The translations under genes were made by a program, and so were the position numbers. 28,881 nt of DNA. It comes from Anaerolinea sp. GTDB lineage: Bacteria > Chloroflexota > Anaerolineae > Anaerolineales > Anaerolineaceae. Numbering within the stretch: the stretch's first letter is position 1; every line of letters starts with the position of its first letter. The notes under the pieces are model-generated. The model saw nothing but the letters and a program-made list of their open reading frames with translations. It did no database searches and had not been told where the DNA came from. The stretch is from assembly GCA_029975965.1 (NCBI GenBank), contig JARKOV010000077.1:1-28881 (forward strand), given 5' to 3'. Shown here one piece after another: positions 1-6,452 of the stretch.

Positions 1-1120
1 AAGGCACCGGTTGACCGCCCTGCGCGGCGGATTTGCGCAACGCCAGGGTCAGCTCTTGATCCAGGCGCGCCTGGTGGGGGCCGTAGGTGGGCTCTCCGCC
101 GGTGCGAACGGCGTTGACCAGGCTCAGCAGGCAGCCAGCGACGCCGATCTCATCGTCGTGCCCCTGCCGCCCGTGCCCTTGCCTTGCCGGGCGGACAGGG
201 TTCTCCCAGGTGACGGTGGGCAGGGCGGGGTCGCCGGTGTGGGCCACCATGGAGACCAATGCGCCGCCATCCACGCGCTCCCAGCGCCGCTCGAGGGTGA
301 TGAAGTGCGGCGCTTCGCCGTCGGGGGTGAGCAGGGTGAGGTGCTCATCCAGGTCCAGCCCCACGCCGGTGGTGATGCCCATGCCCTTCTCCGCCAGGAA
401 GCGGCTGCTGCGCCACCAGCGCAGCGCCGAGTCGTATCCCACGCTGGTCCAATGGAACACGCCGAGCTGGCCGCCATCGAACTCGACCAGGCCGTGTTCC
501 TGGGTCTCTTCGCGCGAGCCGCGGCTGTTGCTCAGGCGGGACCAATGCGCGGCAAGCGGGTAGGTGTGCACCGAGCCGCTGACCTGCAGCGGGCGCGCGT
601 CGAAGCCGAGATAAGAGCGCATCACGCTTACGCCGTGGTAACCGTGCCCGGCGAAGTCGCTGAATGAGGTGTGCACGCGCCCAAACAATCCGCTGGCGAT
701 CAGCTTGAGCTTGATTTGCTCGAGCGGGCGGCGGTGGAACTGCTCGGCGACCTCGATCTTCAGCCCGCGGCGGCTGGCGGCGGCGATGATGGCGTCGGCT
801 TCGCTGAGATGATGAGCGATGGGAGTCTCGAGCAGCACGTTCAACCCGGCCTCGACCGCCATCAAGCCGACCTGCCCGTTGGCGCCGTAAGCCACGCTGA
901 CGACTCCGATGGCCGGGCTGGTTTCGCGCACCAGCCGGTCCAGGTCGGTGTACCAGGGCACGCCCAGTGATTCTCCCAAGGTGCGGGCGCTGCTTTCGCT
1001 GCGCCCCCACACCGATACCAGCCGGACCTGCTCGGGAAGAGCCTCGATCAGCGGACCGTAAAGATAATCGGATCGTTTGGCCGTGCCGATGATGGCGACA
1101 CGGATCGGTTCGTTTGCCAT
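1..1120 (-). CDS. Gfo/Idh/MocA-family NAD(P)-dependent oxidoreductase (3' end cut by window)
   Basis: The frame is open from an ATG at 1120 to the window edge, giving about 373 residues with only the extreme C-terminus missing. GGAGGG lies 5 nt before the ATG. The N-terminus (VAIIGTAKRSDYLYGP) is a Rossmann strand-turn, but its glycine-rich loop is atypical. The segment VSVAYGANGQVGLMAVEAG followed by LLETPIAHHLSEADAI corresponds to the family's conserved region ending in EKP. Here the usual lysine is Thr at about residue 99. The second half (GRVHTSFSDFAGHGYHG, then the beta-sheet domain ending ALRKSAAQGG) matches the substrate domain. The family oxidises or reduces sugars, inositols and related polyols in the cytoplasm; the substrate here cannot be told. 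The gene lies 15 nt downstream of the MFS gene and is probably cotranscribed, so it may act on what that transporter carries. Confidence 0.85.
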   Translation of the reverse strand, partial: MANEPIRVAIIGTAKRSDYLYGPLIEALPEQVRLVSVWGRSESSARTLGESLGVPWYTDLDRLVRETSPAIGVVSVAYGANGQVGLMAVEAGLNVLLETPIAHHLSEADAIIAAASRRGLKIEVAEQFHRRPLEQIKLKLIASGLFGRVHTSFSDFAGHGYHGVSVMRSYLGFDARPLQVSGSVHTYPLAAHWSRLSNSRGSREETQEHGLVEFDGGQLGVFHWTSVGYDSALRWWRSSRFLAEKGMGITTGVGLDLDEHLTLLTPDGEAPHFITLERRWERVDGGALVSMVAHTGDPALPTVTWENPVRPARQGHGRQGHDDEIGVAGCLLSLVNAVRTGGEPTYGPHQARLDQELTLALRKSAAQGGQPVP

Positions 1121-1135
1121 GCTGCCCTCCGTTGG

Positions 1136-2437
1136 TTAATTGACCGCCGCGCTGACCAGGCTTTCTTCTTCGGCATCGGCCACGCGGACGCCTTCTTTCT
1201 CGTTGACGCGGGTGAGAAGCACGGCGCCGATGATGAAGAAGATGACCAGCGAGACGATGCTCAGGCGGCTGTTGCCCATCAATTGCCCGACCACGCCGAA
1301 GACGAACGGCCCGGCGATGCCGGCGAATTTCTCGCTCACGCTGAAGAAGCCGAAGAACTCTGCCGACTTGCTCTTGGGCACCATGCGTCCAAACAAGGAG
1401 CGGCTGAGCGCCTGGCTGCCGCCCTGCACCGTGGCGACGGCGAAACCCAGCGCCCAGAAGTGCCATTCCTGCGACATGAAATACCCGGCGATGGCGATGG
1501 CGGTGTAGACCAGCAGGCTGATGTAGATCGAGGTTTTGGTGCCGATTCTCTTGGCCAGCCAGCCGAAGAGGAAGGCGAAGGGGATGCCGACGAACTGCAC
1601 CATCAGCAGCGTGCCGATCAGGGTGGTCTGACCGATGCCGATCTCGGCGCCATAGATCGTCGCCATCTTGATGATCGTGCCGATGCCGTCGTTGTAGAAC
1701 CAGAATGCGACCAGGAAGATGAACAGGTCGCGGAAGCGGGTGATCTCGCGGAAGGTGCGCCCGAGGCGCTGGAAGGAGACCGCGATGGGGCTGCGACCTT
1801 GCTCGCCAGATTGGATGCGCCGCGGAGGCTCGGACACCACGCGCAGCAAGGGGATCGAGAAGACGAACCACCACACCGCCACCGTGAGGAAGGAGAGGCG
1901 CGTCATCAGGCCGGTCAACTCCGCCGGGGCGAGCATGATCATCGCCAGGTTGATCGCCAGCAGAATGCCGCCGCCCAGGTAGCCGATGGCGTAGCCGCGC
2001 GAGGAGACCTGGTCGATCTCATCCTTGCGCGCGATGTGCGGCAGGAGCGAGTCGTAGAAAACCAGCGATCCGGCAAACCCCAACTCACCCAGGACGAAGA
2101 AGAGGGAAGCCATCAGCCAGTCGCCAGTGCGCACGAAGTAAAGCAGCGCGGTTCCCGCCACGCCGATCAGCATGAAAATGGTCAGGAAGCGCTTTTTTGC
2201 GCCCGAAAAATCGGCCACGGCGCCGAGGATCGGGCTGAGCACGGCAGCCACCAGCAAGCTGATCGAGGTGGTGTAAGCCCAGTAGACGGTCGCCATGTTG
2301 CCGGGCAGGTTGGCGCCCGCCACCGAAGCGTAATACACCGGCAGCACTGCCGCCATGATGGTGGTGGCAAAAGCTGAGTTGGCCCAGTCGTAGAACGTCC
2401 AGGCCCAGATCGCGCGCTTATGCTGTTTATCGTCCAT
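1136..2437 (-). CDS. MFS transporter, Atg22/UMF1-like family
   Basis: The protein has 433 residues and about 12 hydrophobic segments. The opening AIWAWTFYDWANSAFATT is the hallmark of the Atg22/UMF1-type MFS subgroup. ADFSGAKKRFL matches the conserved loop between TM2 and TM3, and a second-half FRDLFIFLVAFWFYNDG repeats the pattern. The start is set at ATG 2437 because AAAGGAG stands 7 nt upstream; a longer in-frame reading to 2527 runs back through a palindrome and has no ribosome site. The fungal relatives export amino acids from the vacuole, but bacterial substrates are mostly unknown. The oxidoreductase gene follows after 15 nt on the same strand. A 28-bp near-perfect palindrome centred about 83 bp before the start may be its operator. 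Confidence 0.88.
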   Translation of the reverse strand: MDDKQHKRAIWAWTFYDWANSAFATTIMAAVLPVYYASVAGANLPGNMATVYWAYTTSISLLVAAVLSPILGAVADFSGAKKRFLTIFMLIGVAGTALLYFVRTGDWLMASLFFVLGELGFAGSLVFYDSLLPHIARKDEIDQVSSRGYAIGYLGGGILLAINLAMIMLAPAELTGLMTRLSFLTVAVWWFVFSIPLLRVVSEPPRRIQSGEQGRSPIAVSFQRLGRTFREITRFRDLFIFLVAFWFYNDGIGTIIKMATIYGAEIGIGQTTLIGTLLMVQFVGIPFAFLFGWLAKRIGTKTSIYISLLVYTAIAIAGYFMSQEWHFWALGFAVATVQGGSQALSRSLFGRMVPKSKSAEFFGFFSVSEKFAGIAGPFVFGVVGQLMGNSRLSIVSLVIFFIIGAVLLTRVNEKEGVRVADAEEESLVSAAVN

Positions 2438-2505
2438 GGGGAGCTCCTTTGGAGCGAGGGATGAGGAATAAGATAAGCAACCGCTCAGTCTGGGGTAAAG
2501 GAAAT

Positions 2506-2533
2506 CCACATTCGAGGTATACCTCAAATGTGG
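2506..2533. promoter_or_regulatory. 28-bp near-perfect palindrome upstream of the MFS gene (candidate operator)
   Basis: The arms CCACATT and AATGTGG enclose the perfect 12-bp palindrome GAGGTATACCTC at 2514-2525. Only one base pair, C2513 against A2526, is mismatched. It lies between the MFS start (2437) and a TATAAT on the minus strand at 2564-2569, so it would fall in the early leader or promoter of the MFS-oxidoreductase pair. Symmetry without a T-run favours a protein-binding site over a terminator. No regulator is assigned. Confidence 0.5.
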
Positions 2534-2570
2534 GGACTTCCTCCCAACTTCTGGGCTGTTTCTATTATAG

Positions 2571-2576
2571 TATAAT
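2571..2576 (+). promoter_or_regulatory. -10 element for the tRNA-Arg gene
   Basis: A perfect TATAAT ends 9 bases before the tRNA 5' end, the right distance for a start just upstream of the mature tRNA. No clear -35 hexamer is visible. Another TATAAT on the minus strand (2564-2569) almost abuts it and could serve the MFS gene. Confidence 0.5.
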
Positions 2577-2585
2577 TGAATTCAG

Positions 2586-2659
2586 GCCCCAGTAGCTCAA
2601 CAGGACAGAGCAAGGCACTCCTAACGCCTAGGTTGAGAGTTCGAGTCCCTCCTGGGGCA
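2586..2659 (+). tRNA. tRNA-Arg, anticodon CCU
   Basis: A full cloverleaf can be drawn. The acceptor GCCCCAG (2586-2592) pairs with CTGGGGC (2652-2658) and is followed by discriminator A. The D-stem is GCTC/GAGC. The anticodon arm AGGCA/CGCCT holds loop CTCCTAA with anticodon CCT at 2620-2622. The T-loop is TTCGAGT. Two stem pairs are mismatched: A2617-C2625 at the loop end of the anticodon stem and A2638-C2648 in the T-stem. CCA is not encoded. The two mismatches and the adjacent decayed copies leave some chance that the gene is deteriorating. Confidence 0.82.
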
Positions 2660-2660
2660 C

Positions 2661-2870
2661 TTTCATTTACCAAACCGAATAGGTTGAGAGCACCCGGAAG
2701 GGTGTGGCATTCGAGTCCTTTCTGGGGCACTTCGATTTGACAAACCGAATAGGTTGAGAGCACCCGGAAGGGTGTGGCATTCGAGTCCTTTCTGGGGCAC
2801 TTTCATTTGCCGAACCGAATAGGTTGAGAGCACCCGGAAGGGTGTTGCATTCGAGTCCCTCCTGGGGCAC
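2661..2870 (+). repeat. Three 70-bp tandem units derived from the tRNA-Arg 3' half
   Basis: Units run 2661-2730, 2731-2800 and 2801-2870, with a period of exactly 70. Each has about 20 bp of linker (a TTTCATTTACCAAACCGAAT type) and then 50 bp equal to the tRNA variable loop, T-arm and acceptor 3' strand ending TGGGGCAC. In every unit a 19-nt block containing the hairpin CACCC-GGAA-GGGTG is inserted exactly between the T-stem 5' strand (GAGAG) and the T-loop (TTCGAG). Unit 3 keeps the tRNA-like CCCTCCTGGGGC, whereas units 1 and 2 have CTTTCTGGGGC. None has a 5' half, so none is a tRNA. Confidence 0.9.
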
Positions 2871-2920
2871 CAAGAACCTGTCAGCAATCCGCTGTCAGCT
2901 TTCAGCGTTCAAAGATAAAA

Positions 2921-2977
2921 GGTAGGTTGAGAGCACCTGGAAGGGAGTGTTATTCGAGTCTTTGAGGTACGGGGCAA
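2921..2977 (+). repeat. Decayed fourth copy of the tRNA-derived repeat
   Basis: GGTAGGTTGAGAGCACCTGG and the following AAGGGAGTGTTATTCGAGTC match the repeat core with several substitutions. The acceptor-like end has decayed to GGTACGGGGCA. It is separated from the exact units by about 50 bp of unrelated sequence, which suggests an older duplication. Confidence 0.75.
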
Positions 2978-3055
2978 ATTCATCGCATTGGAGAATTTTG
3001 ATCAAACATATGGATATTTGGTTAGACGATTGTTATGTTGCTGTAATAATTCCCC

Positions 3056-3084
3056 TTGTAATTTTCCATCGGTTCGGGTAAAAT
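3056..3084 (+). promoter_or_regulatory. Candidate sigma70-type promoter, orphan or for the GNAT gene
   Basis: TTGTAA at 3056-3061 and TAAAAT at 3079-3084 are separated by exactly 17 bp. Predicted initiation near 3091 places a strong hairpin at the very start of the transcript. The next gene start is about 170 nt away. Confidence 0.55.
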
Positions 3085-3091
3085 AATCTAC

Positions 3092-3130
3092 GACAAACGT
3101 CAGGGTGCCCCCCTCACTCTGGCGCTTGTC
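3092..3130 (+). other. Strong hairpin at the start of a predicted transcript (leader element or small RNA)
   Basis: GACAAACGTCAGGGTG (3092-3107) pairs with CACTCTGGCGCTTGTC (3115-3130). Thirteen of 16 pairs are Watson-Crick, two are G-U and one is mismatched, around a 7-nt loop of six C and one T. No T-run follows directly, so it is not a normal terminator. It matches no riboswitch consensus I recognise. Confidence 0.5.
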
Positions 3131-3263
3131 TATTAAATCGGCTCATTCGCTGCATTGCGCGCAGGCTATTGCCCATTCGCCGAATTTCGGATAGGATCAC
3201 CAACTTAATCGTCATTCTTCATTGTTCATTGGTCAATCAACAATCCGCATTCCTCATTCCCCC
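3131..3263. other. Intergenic stretch with no recognised gene
   Basis: The part nearest the GNAT gene (about 3211-3263) is pyrimidine-rich and full of short CATTC/CATTG words. I see no Shine-Dalgarno sequence, ORF with a plausible start or further hairpin. The segment 2978-3055 is AT-rich and likewise featureless apart from the promoter that follows. Confidence 0.5.
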
Positions 3264-3833
3264 ATGATCCAACCAATCGAAATACTCCCGCTGACCTCCT
3301 TCACCCAAGATGAAATCTGGCCGATCGTCACCGGCTACGAGTCGGACGAGAAGTACGCAGTCGAGAAAGCCGAATCGGATGAGCGGACAGTTTTCAGTGT
3401 CCAGCTCGTAGGCCTGGACCAGCCTTATCGTTCCTCCTTCGTGGATGATTTCATAGAAGAGGAGTTTCAGCGTTTCCTCTCCTACCTGCCGCAAGGCTAT
3501 TCATTTGGGGCGTACCATGGCGGGCGGCTGGTAGGTTTTGCGATCGGCGAGGTGGAGGTATGGAACCGCTCGCTGCGCATCTGGGAGTTCCAGGTAATGG
3601 AGGGATACCGCCGTCAGGGCATAGGGCGGGCATTGATGAGCCGCGTGGTGGAGAGGGCGCTGGAAAGCAAGCTGCGGATCGTGGTGCTGGAGACGCAGAA
3701 CACCAACGTCAAGGCGATTCGCTTCTATCGAAGCATGGGCTTTTCGTTGGAGGAGATCGACCTTTCCTTGTATTCTAACCACGACATGGATGGCGGCGAA
3801 GTGGCGTTCTTCATGAAACGCAGGCTGGAATGA
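3264..3833 (+). CDS. GNAT-family N-acetyltransferase
   Basis: The protein has 189 residues from ATG 3264. The C-terminal two thirds carry the GNAT fold: YSFGAYHGGRLVGFAIGEVE (beta strands), then WEFQVMEGYRRQGIGRALMS. The latter contains the acetyl-CoA pyrophosphate-binding motif A (RRQGIG). IVVLETQNTNVKAIRFYRSMGF gives motif B with the usual NxxAxxFYxxxGF signature. The family moves an acetyl group from acetyl-CoA to an amine; the substrate is unknown. The first 60 residues do not resemble a second domain. The start is uncertain: an in-frame ATG at 3222 would add 14 residues, neither start has a clear ribosome site, and the shorter one is chosen because the extension has low-complexity DNA. 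It is convergent with the next gene across a hairpin. Confidence 0.85.
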   Translation: MIQPIEILPLTSFTQDEIWPIVTGYESDEKYAVEKAESDERTVFSVQLVGLDQPYRSSFVDDFIEEEFQRFLSYLPQGYSFGAYHGGRLVGFAIGEVEVWNRSLRIWEFQVMEGYRRQGIGRALMSRVVERALESKLRIVVLETQNTNVKAIRFYRSMGFSLEEIDLSLYSNHDMDGGEVAFFMKRRLE

Positions 3834-3859
3834 AACTGGCAGGTGCCGGAAAACAAATC

Positions 3860-3889
3860 GTTCGCGACCCTGGTGATCGGGTCGCGAAC
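3860..3889. terminator. Bidirectional terminator-like hairpin between convergent genes
   Basis: GTTCGCGACCC (3860-3870) pairs perfectly with GGGTCGCGAAC (3879-3889) around an 8-nt loop. Partial pairing continues outward (AAATC with GATTT). It sits between the GNAT stop and the stop of the minus-strand PLP enzyme. T-runs are short, so termination efficiency is uncertain. Confidence 0.6.
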
Positions 3890-3915
3890 GTTCGATTTCC
3901 AAACCTTCGATACGC

Positions 3916-5166
3916 CTACAGCTCGCGCAGCGCGGCGCCGAGGCGCTCGATCTCGTCTCGCGTGTTGTAATGCGCCGCGCCGATGCGCAGCAGCCCGCCG
4001 TGCTCTTCCAGACCCAGGCGGGTGGTGACTTCCAACGCGTAGAAATTTCCGTTCCACACGTAGATGCCGCGTGAGTCGAGGTGGCGGGCGATCTGGGTGG
4101 GAGTGAAGTCGCGCAGGGTCATCGAGACGGTGGGCACGCGCCGGTCGAGCTGGCTCAGGTCCCTGGGTCCGTAGACGCACACCCCCGGCAGGCTTTCCAG
4201 CGCCTCGAGGATGGCTCGCGAGAGCTCGAACTCGTAGGCGCGGATGGCCGCCATGGCGGTTTTGAAAACCAGCCTGCGCCCGCTGTATTCGCCGGCGTAG
4301 CGCTCGACCTGCTCGCCACCGAAGGTGTTGCCGACCCATTCGAGATATTCCAATGCCCCCAGCGTGCCGGCATAGCCCTCGAAGTTGCCGGTGCCGGTCT
4401 CGAATTTACCCGGCGGTTCGGCGGGGGCGGGGCGCACGCGGTAGGCGCGCAAGGCATCGAGCAGCTCGTAGCGCCCGTAGAGCACCCCCACGTGGGGACC
4501 GAAGAATTTATAAGCCGAGCAAACCAGAAAATCGCAGCCCAGCCGTTGCACGTCGATCGGCCCGTGCGCGGCGTACTGCACGGCGTCGATGTAGACCAGC
4601 GCACCGGCGTTCCTGGCCAGCGCGGTCATCTCGTAGACCGGGTTGATGGTGCCCAGCGCGTTGGAGGCGTAGCCGAATGCGACCAGCTTTGGGCCTTCCG
4701 CCAGCGCCGCGCGGTAGTCGTCCAGGTCGAGGGTGCCGGTGTCGGGGTTGAAATCGACCCGCCGGACGCGGCAGCCGCGGTCTTCGGCCAGGCGCAGCCA
4801 GGGCGAGACGTTGGCGTCGTGGTCGAGGCGGGTGACCACCAGCAGGTCGCCTGGTTGGAAGGTGGGAGCCATCGCCCGGCGGATGTTGAAGGTCAGCGAG
4901 GTCATGTTGGGCCCGAATACGATTTCTTCAGCGCTGCCCGCGTTGAGGAAGTCGGCCGCCGCGGAGCGCGCAGCTTCTACGATGGCGTCGGACTCCTGGC
5001 TGGTGGCGAACTCACCGCCATGGTTGGCGTTTGTCTCGACCAGGTAGCTGTGGATGCGCTCCAGGCTGTGCTTGGCGATCTGCGTTCCGCCGGGGTTGTC
5101 CAGGAAGGTCACCGGACGTTGCAGGGCGGGGAAGTGCGAGCGGATTGACTCAAGATTGAGGGTCAC
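3916..5166 (-). CDS. Cysteine desulfurase-like class V aminotransferase (VC1184-like family)
   Basis: The protein has 416 residues, the usual length for fold-type I PLP enzymes of class V. FLDNPGGTQIAKHSLERI opens the domain. ANHGGEFATSQES and FGPNMTSLTFNIRRAM bind the cofactor phosphate. VYIDAVQYAAHGPID carries the Asp and Gln that contact the ring, and CSAYKFFGPHVGVLYG holds the Schiff-base lysine at about residue 220. Near the C-terminus, where true SufS/IscS enzymes have a mobile cysteine, this protein reads LRIGAAHYNT with no Cys. Sulfur transfer by the usual persulfide mechanism is therefore unlikely, and the reaction is unknown. It starts at GTG inside the stop of the upstream small gene (GTGA overlap), with GAGGA 7 nt before, so the two are translationally coupled. 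Confidence 0.85.
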   Translation of the reverse strand: MTLNLESIRSHFPALQRPVTFLDNPGGTQIAKHSLERIHSYLVETNANHGGEFATSQESDAIVEAARSAAADFLNAGSAEEIVFGPNMTSLTFNIRRAMAPTFQPGDLLVVTRLDHDANVSPWLRLAEDRGCRVRRVDFNPDTGTLDLDDYRAALAEGPKLVAFGYASNALGTINPVYEMTALARNAGALVYIDAVQYAAHGPIDVQRLGCDFLVCSAYKFFGPHVGVLYGRYELLDALRAYRVRPAPAEPPGKFETGTGNFEGYAGTLGALEYLEWVGNTFGGEQVERYAGEYSGRRLVFKTAMAAIRAYEFELSRAILEALESLPGVCVYGPRDLSQLDRRVPTVSMTLRDFTPTQIARHLDSRGIYVWNGNFYALEVTTRLGLEEHGGLLRIGAAHYNTRDEIERLGAALREL

Positions 5167-5525
5167 GGTTGATCCTCGTCAAAGTCGTCCTGGTCTCCAA
5201 AATACAGCTCTTCGTCGACGTCCTCGGGCTTGCGGCGGCACCAAAGCAACAGGACGTGCCCTTCTTCGGTTTCGACGTTGCGCGCCGCCATAATCGGCGC
5301 GCGTTCTTCAAGCCCCATTGGGTTGCGGTAATGCAAGAAGATTGTGCCCTGCGTGCGCCAGGTGCGGTTACAGCGCTCAACCAGCTCGTTGCCATTAAAG
5401 GTGCGCACCCGGGTCAGGGCAAGGTCAAACAGAGAGGAGCTCTCATTGAGCCCCAATGCCCAACCGTCCATCACGGTTTCGAAATTGGGTGGCGGCCCTT
5501 CGATAATGGTTATTTTTTCGTCCAT
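5163..5525 (-). CDS. Small conserved-looking protein of unknown function
   Basis: The protein has 120 residues, starting MDEKITIIEGPPPNFETVMD and ending in a very acidic tail (PEDVDEELYFGDQDDFDEDQP). I do not recognise the family. The middle (VRTFNGNELVERCNRTWRTQGTIFLHYRN) looks like an alpha/beta segment. There is no signal peptide or membrane segment, so it is probably cytoplasmic. Its stop overlaps the GTG of the PLP enzyme by 4 nt, which points to a shared function or complex. Support that it is real comes from this coupling, from coding-like composition, and from a promoter/operator about 130 nt upstream. Confidence 0.75.
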   Translation of the reverse strand: MDEKITIIEGPPPNFETVMDGWALGLNESSSLFDLALTRVRTFNGNELVERCNRTWRTQGTIFLHYRNPMGLEERAPIMAARNVETEEGHVLLLWCRRKPEDVDEELYFGDQDDFDEDQP

Positions 5526-5640
5526 TCAGTTGCTCCACCGGTGTGGTTTTAAGCGAAATTCGGTCATTCCGATCCAATGGAATGGGTGATTTGCCCATTG
5601 TGCATTTACTGATCCCGATCGGAGATCAACCTGCCAGGTG

Positions 5641-5660
5641 ATCATCCTGGCAGGATGATA
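5641..5660 (-). promoter_or_regulatory. Extended -10 promoter overlapped by a perfect 19-nt palindrome (operator)
   Basis: On the minus strand TGTGG precedes TATCAT (5655-5660), an extended -10. The palindrome ATCATCCTG-G-CAGGATGAT at 5641-5659 covers the -10 and the predicted start near 5648. A second inverted repeat CCTGCCAGG/CCTGGCAGG (5630-5638 and 5646-5654) interlocks with it. This layout is typical of a repressor site controlling the small gene and the PLP enzyme. Confidence 0.55.
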
Positions 5661-5735
5661 CCACAATTCAATTGAGCAAAGATATATGTCAAATGGAGGG
5701 AATCCGGCGGCAAATGGCACTCATTCGCGCCAATC

Positions 5736-6446
5736 TCACATCTCCAGGCCGTGCTCGACCAGCAATTGTGGATCGCTCAACAGAGATGCGGTAGGGCCAT
5801 CGGCGACGACCCGGCCGTGGTCCATCACGACCGTGCGCGGGAGCAATTCGCGCACCATCGGCAGGTCATGGGAAGCGACAATCATGGTCAGGGGCAGCTC
5901 GCGCAAAAGGCCGATCAGCGCGCGGCGGGCGCGCGGATCGAGGCCGGCGGTCGGTTCGTCCAGCACCAGTACCGCAGGCTTCATCGAGAGCACGCTGGCA
6001 ATAGCGATGCGTTTCTTTTCGCCCACGCTGAGGTGGTGAGAGACGCGCCCGGAGTAGTCGCTCATTTTGACCAGCGCCAGCGCTTCTTCTACCCGTTCTT
6101 TCACCTCGTGAGAGGGCAGCCCCTGGTAAATCGGCCCGTAGGCGACGTCGTCGAAGACGGTCGGTGAGAAAAGCTGGTCGTCGGGCGACTGGAAGACCAG
6201 CCCGACCAGGGCGCGCACTTTGCCCAGGTTTTTTCCGGCCACGTCCAGACCACTGATGCGAATCTCGCCGGATTGGCGGGGCAGGATGCCGTTCAGGTGA
6301 AGCAACAGGGTCGATTTGCCGGCGCCGTTTGGCCCGACGAGGGCGGTTTTCTCGCCGTGAGCCAGGTCAAGCGAGACTCCCTCGAGCGCTTTGTGCCCAT
6401 CGGGGTACGAGAAAGTAAGGTTACGAATTTCGACAACGCAAGACAT
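5736..6446 (-). CDS. cbiO: ECF-type cobalt/nickel transporter ATP-binding protein
   Basis: The protein has 236 residues and is a complete ABC ATPase: Walker A GPNGAGKST near residue 40, Q-loop VFQSPDDQLFS, signature HHLSVGEKKR, Walker B VLVLDEPTAGLD and switch histidine IVASHDLP. The Q-loop sequence SPDDQLF is characteristic of ECF/CbiO-type ATPases. It powers metal import together with CbiQ and CbiM, encoded just upstream; the gap to cbiQ is 6 nt. One ATPase gene is present, so a homodimer is expected. The substrate (Co2+ or Ni2+) cannot be fixed from this subunit. Confidence 0.93.
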   Translation of the reverse strand: MSCVVEIRNLTFSYPDGHKALEGVSLDLAHGEKTALVGPNGAGKSTLLLHLNGILPRQSGEIRISGLDVAGKNLGKVRALVGLVFQSPDDQLFSPTVFDDVAYGPIYQGLPSHEVKERVEEALALVKMSDYSGRVSHHLSVGEKKRIAIASVLSMKPAVLVLDEPTAGLDPRARRALIGLLRELPLTMIVASHDLPMVRELLPRTVVMDHGRVVADGPTASLLSDPQLLVEHGLEM

Positions 6447-6452
6447 ACGCGC

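Noticed and set aside
345..1874. Long open frame on the minus strand (509 codons) spanning two genes
   Set aside because: It crosses the oxidoreductase/MFS boundary in another frame and is Arg/His-rich, as expected from high-GC shadow frames.
1283..2377. Long plus-strand frame opposite the MFS gene
   Set aside because: Composition is rich in Gly, Gln, Arg and His with no motif; the opposite strand encodes a clear 12-helix transporter.
2661..2870. Possible CRISPR array
   Set aside because: The period is constant at 70 bp, but the stretches between cores are themselves repeated, not unique spacers, and the core is tRNA-derived.
2524..2887. Overlapping minus-strand ORFs encoding repeated peptides across the tRNA array
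   Set aside because: They are translations of the tRNA gene and its 70-bp repeats, have no ribosome sites and no protein-like composition.
3916..5166. Calling the PLP enzyme a SufS/IscS cysteine desulfurase
   Set aside because: The catalytic cysteine is absent (LRIGAAHYNT) and no Fe-S assembly genes are nearby.
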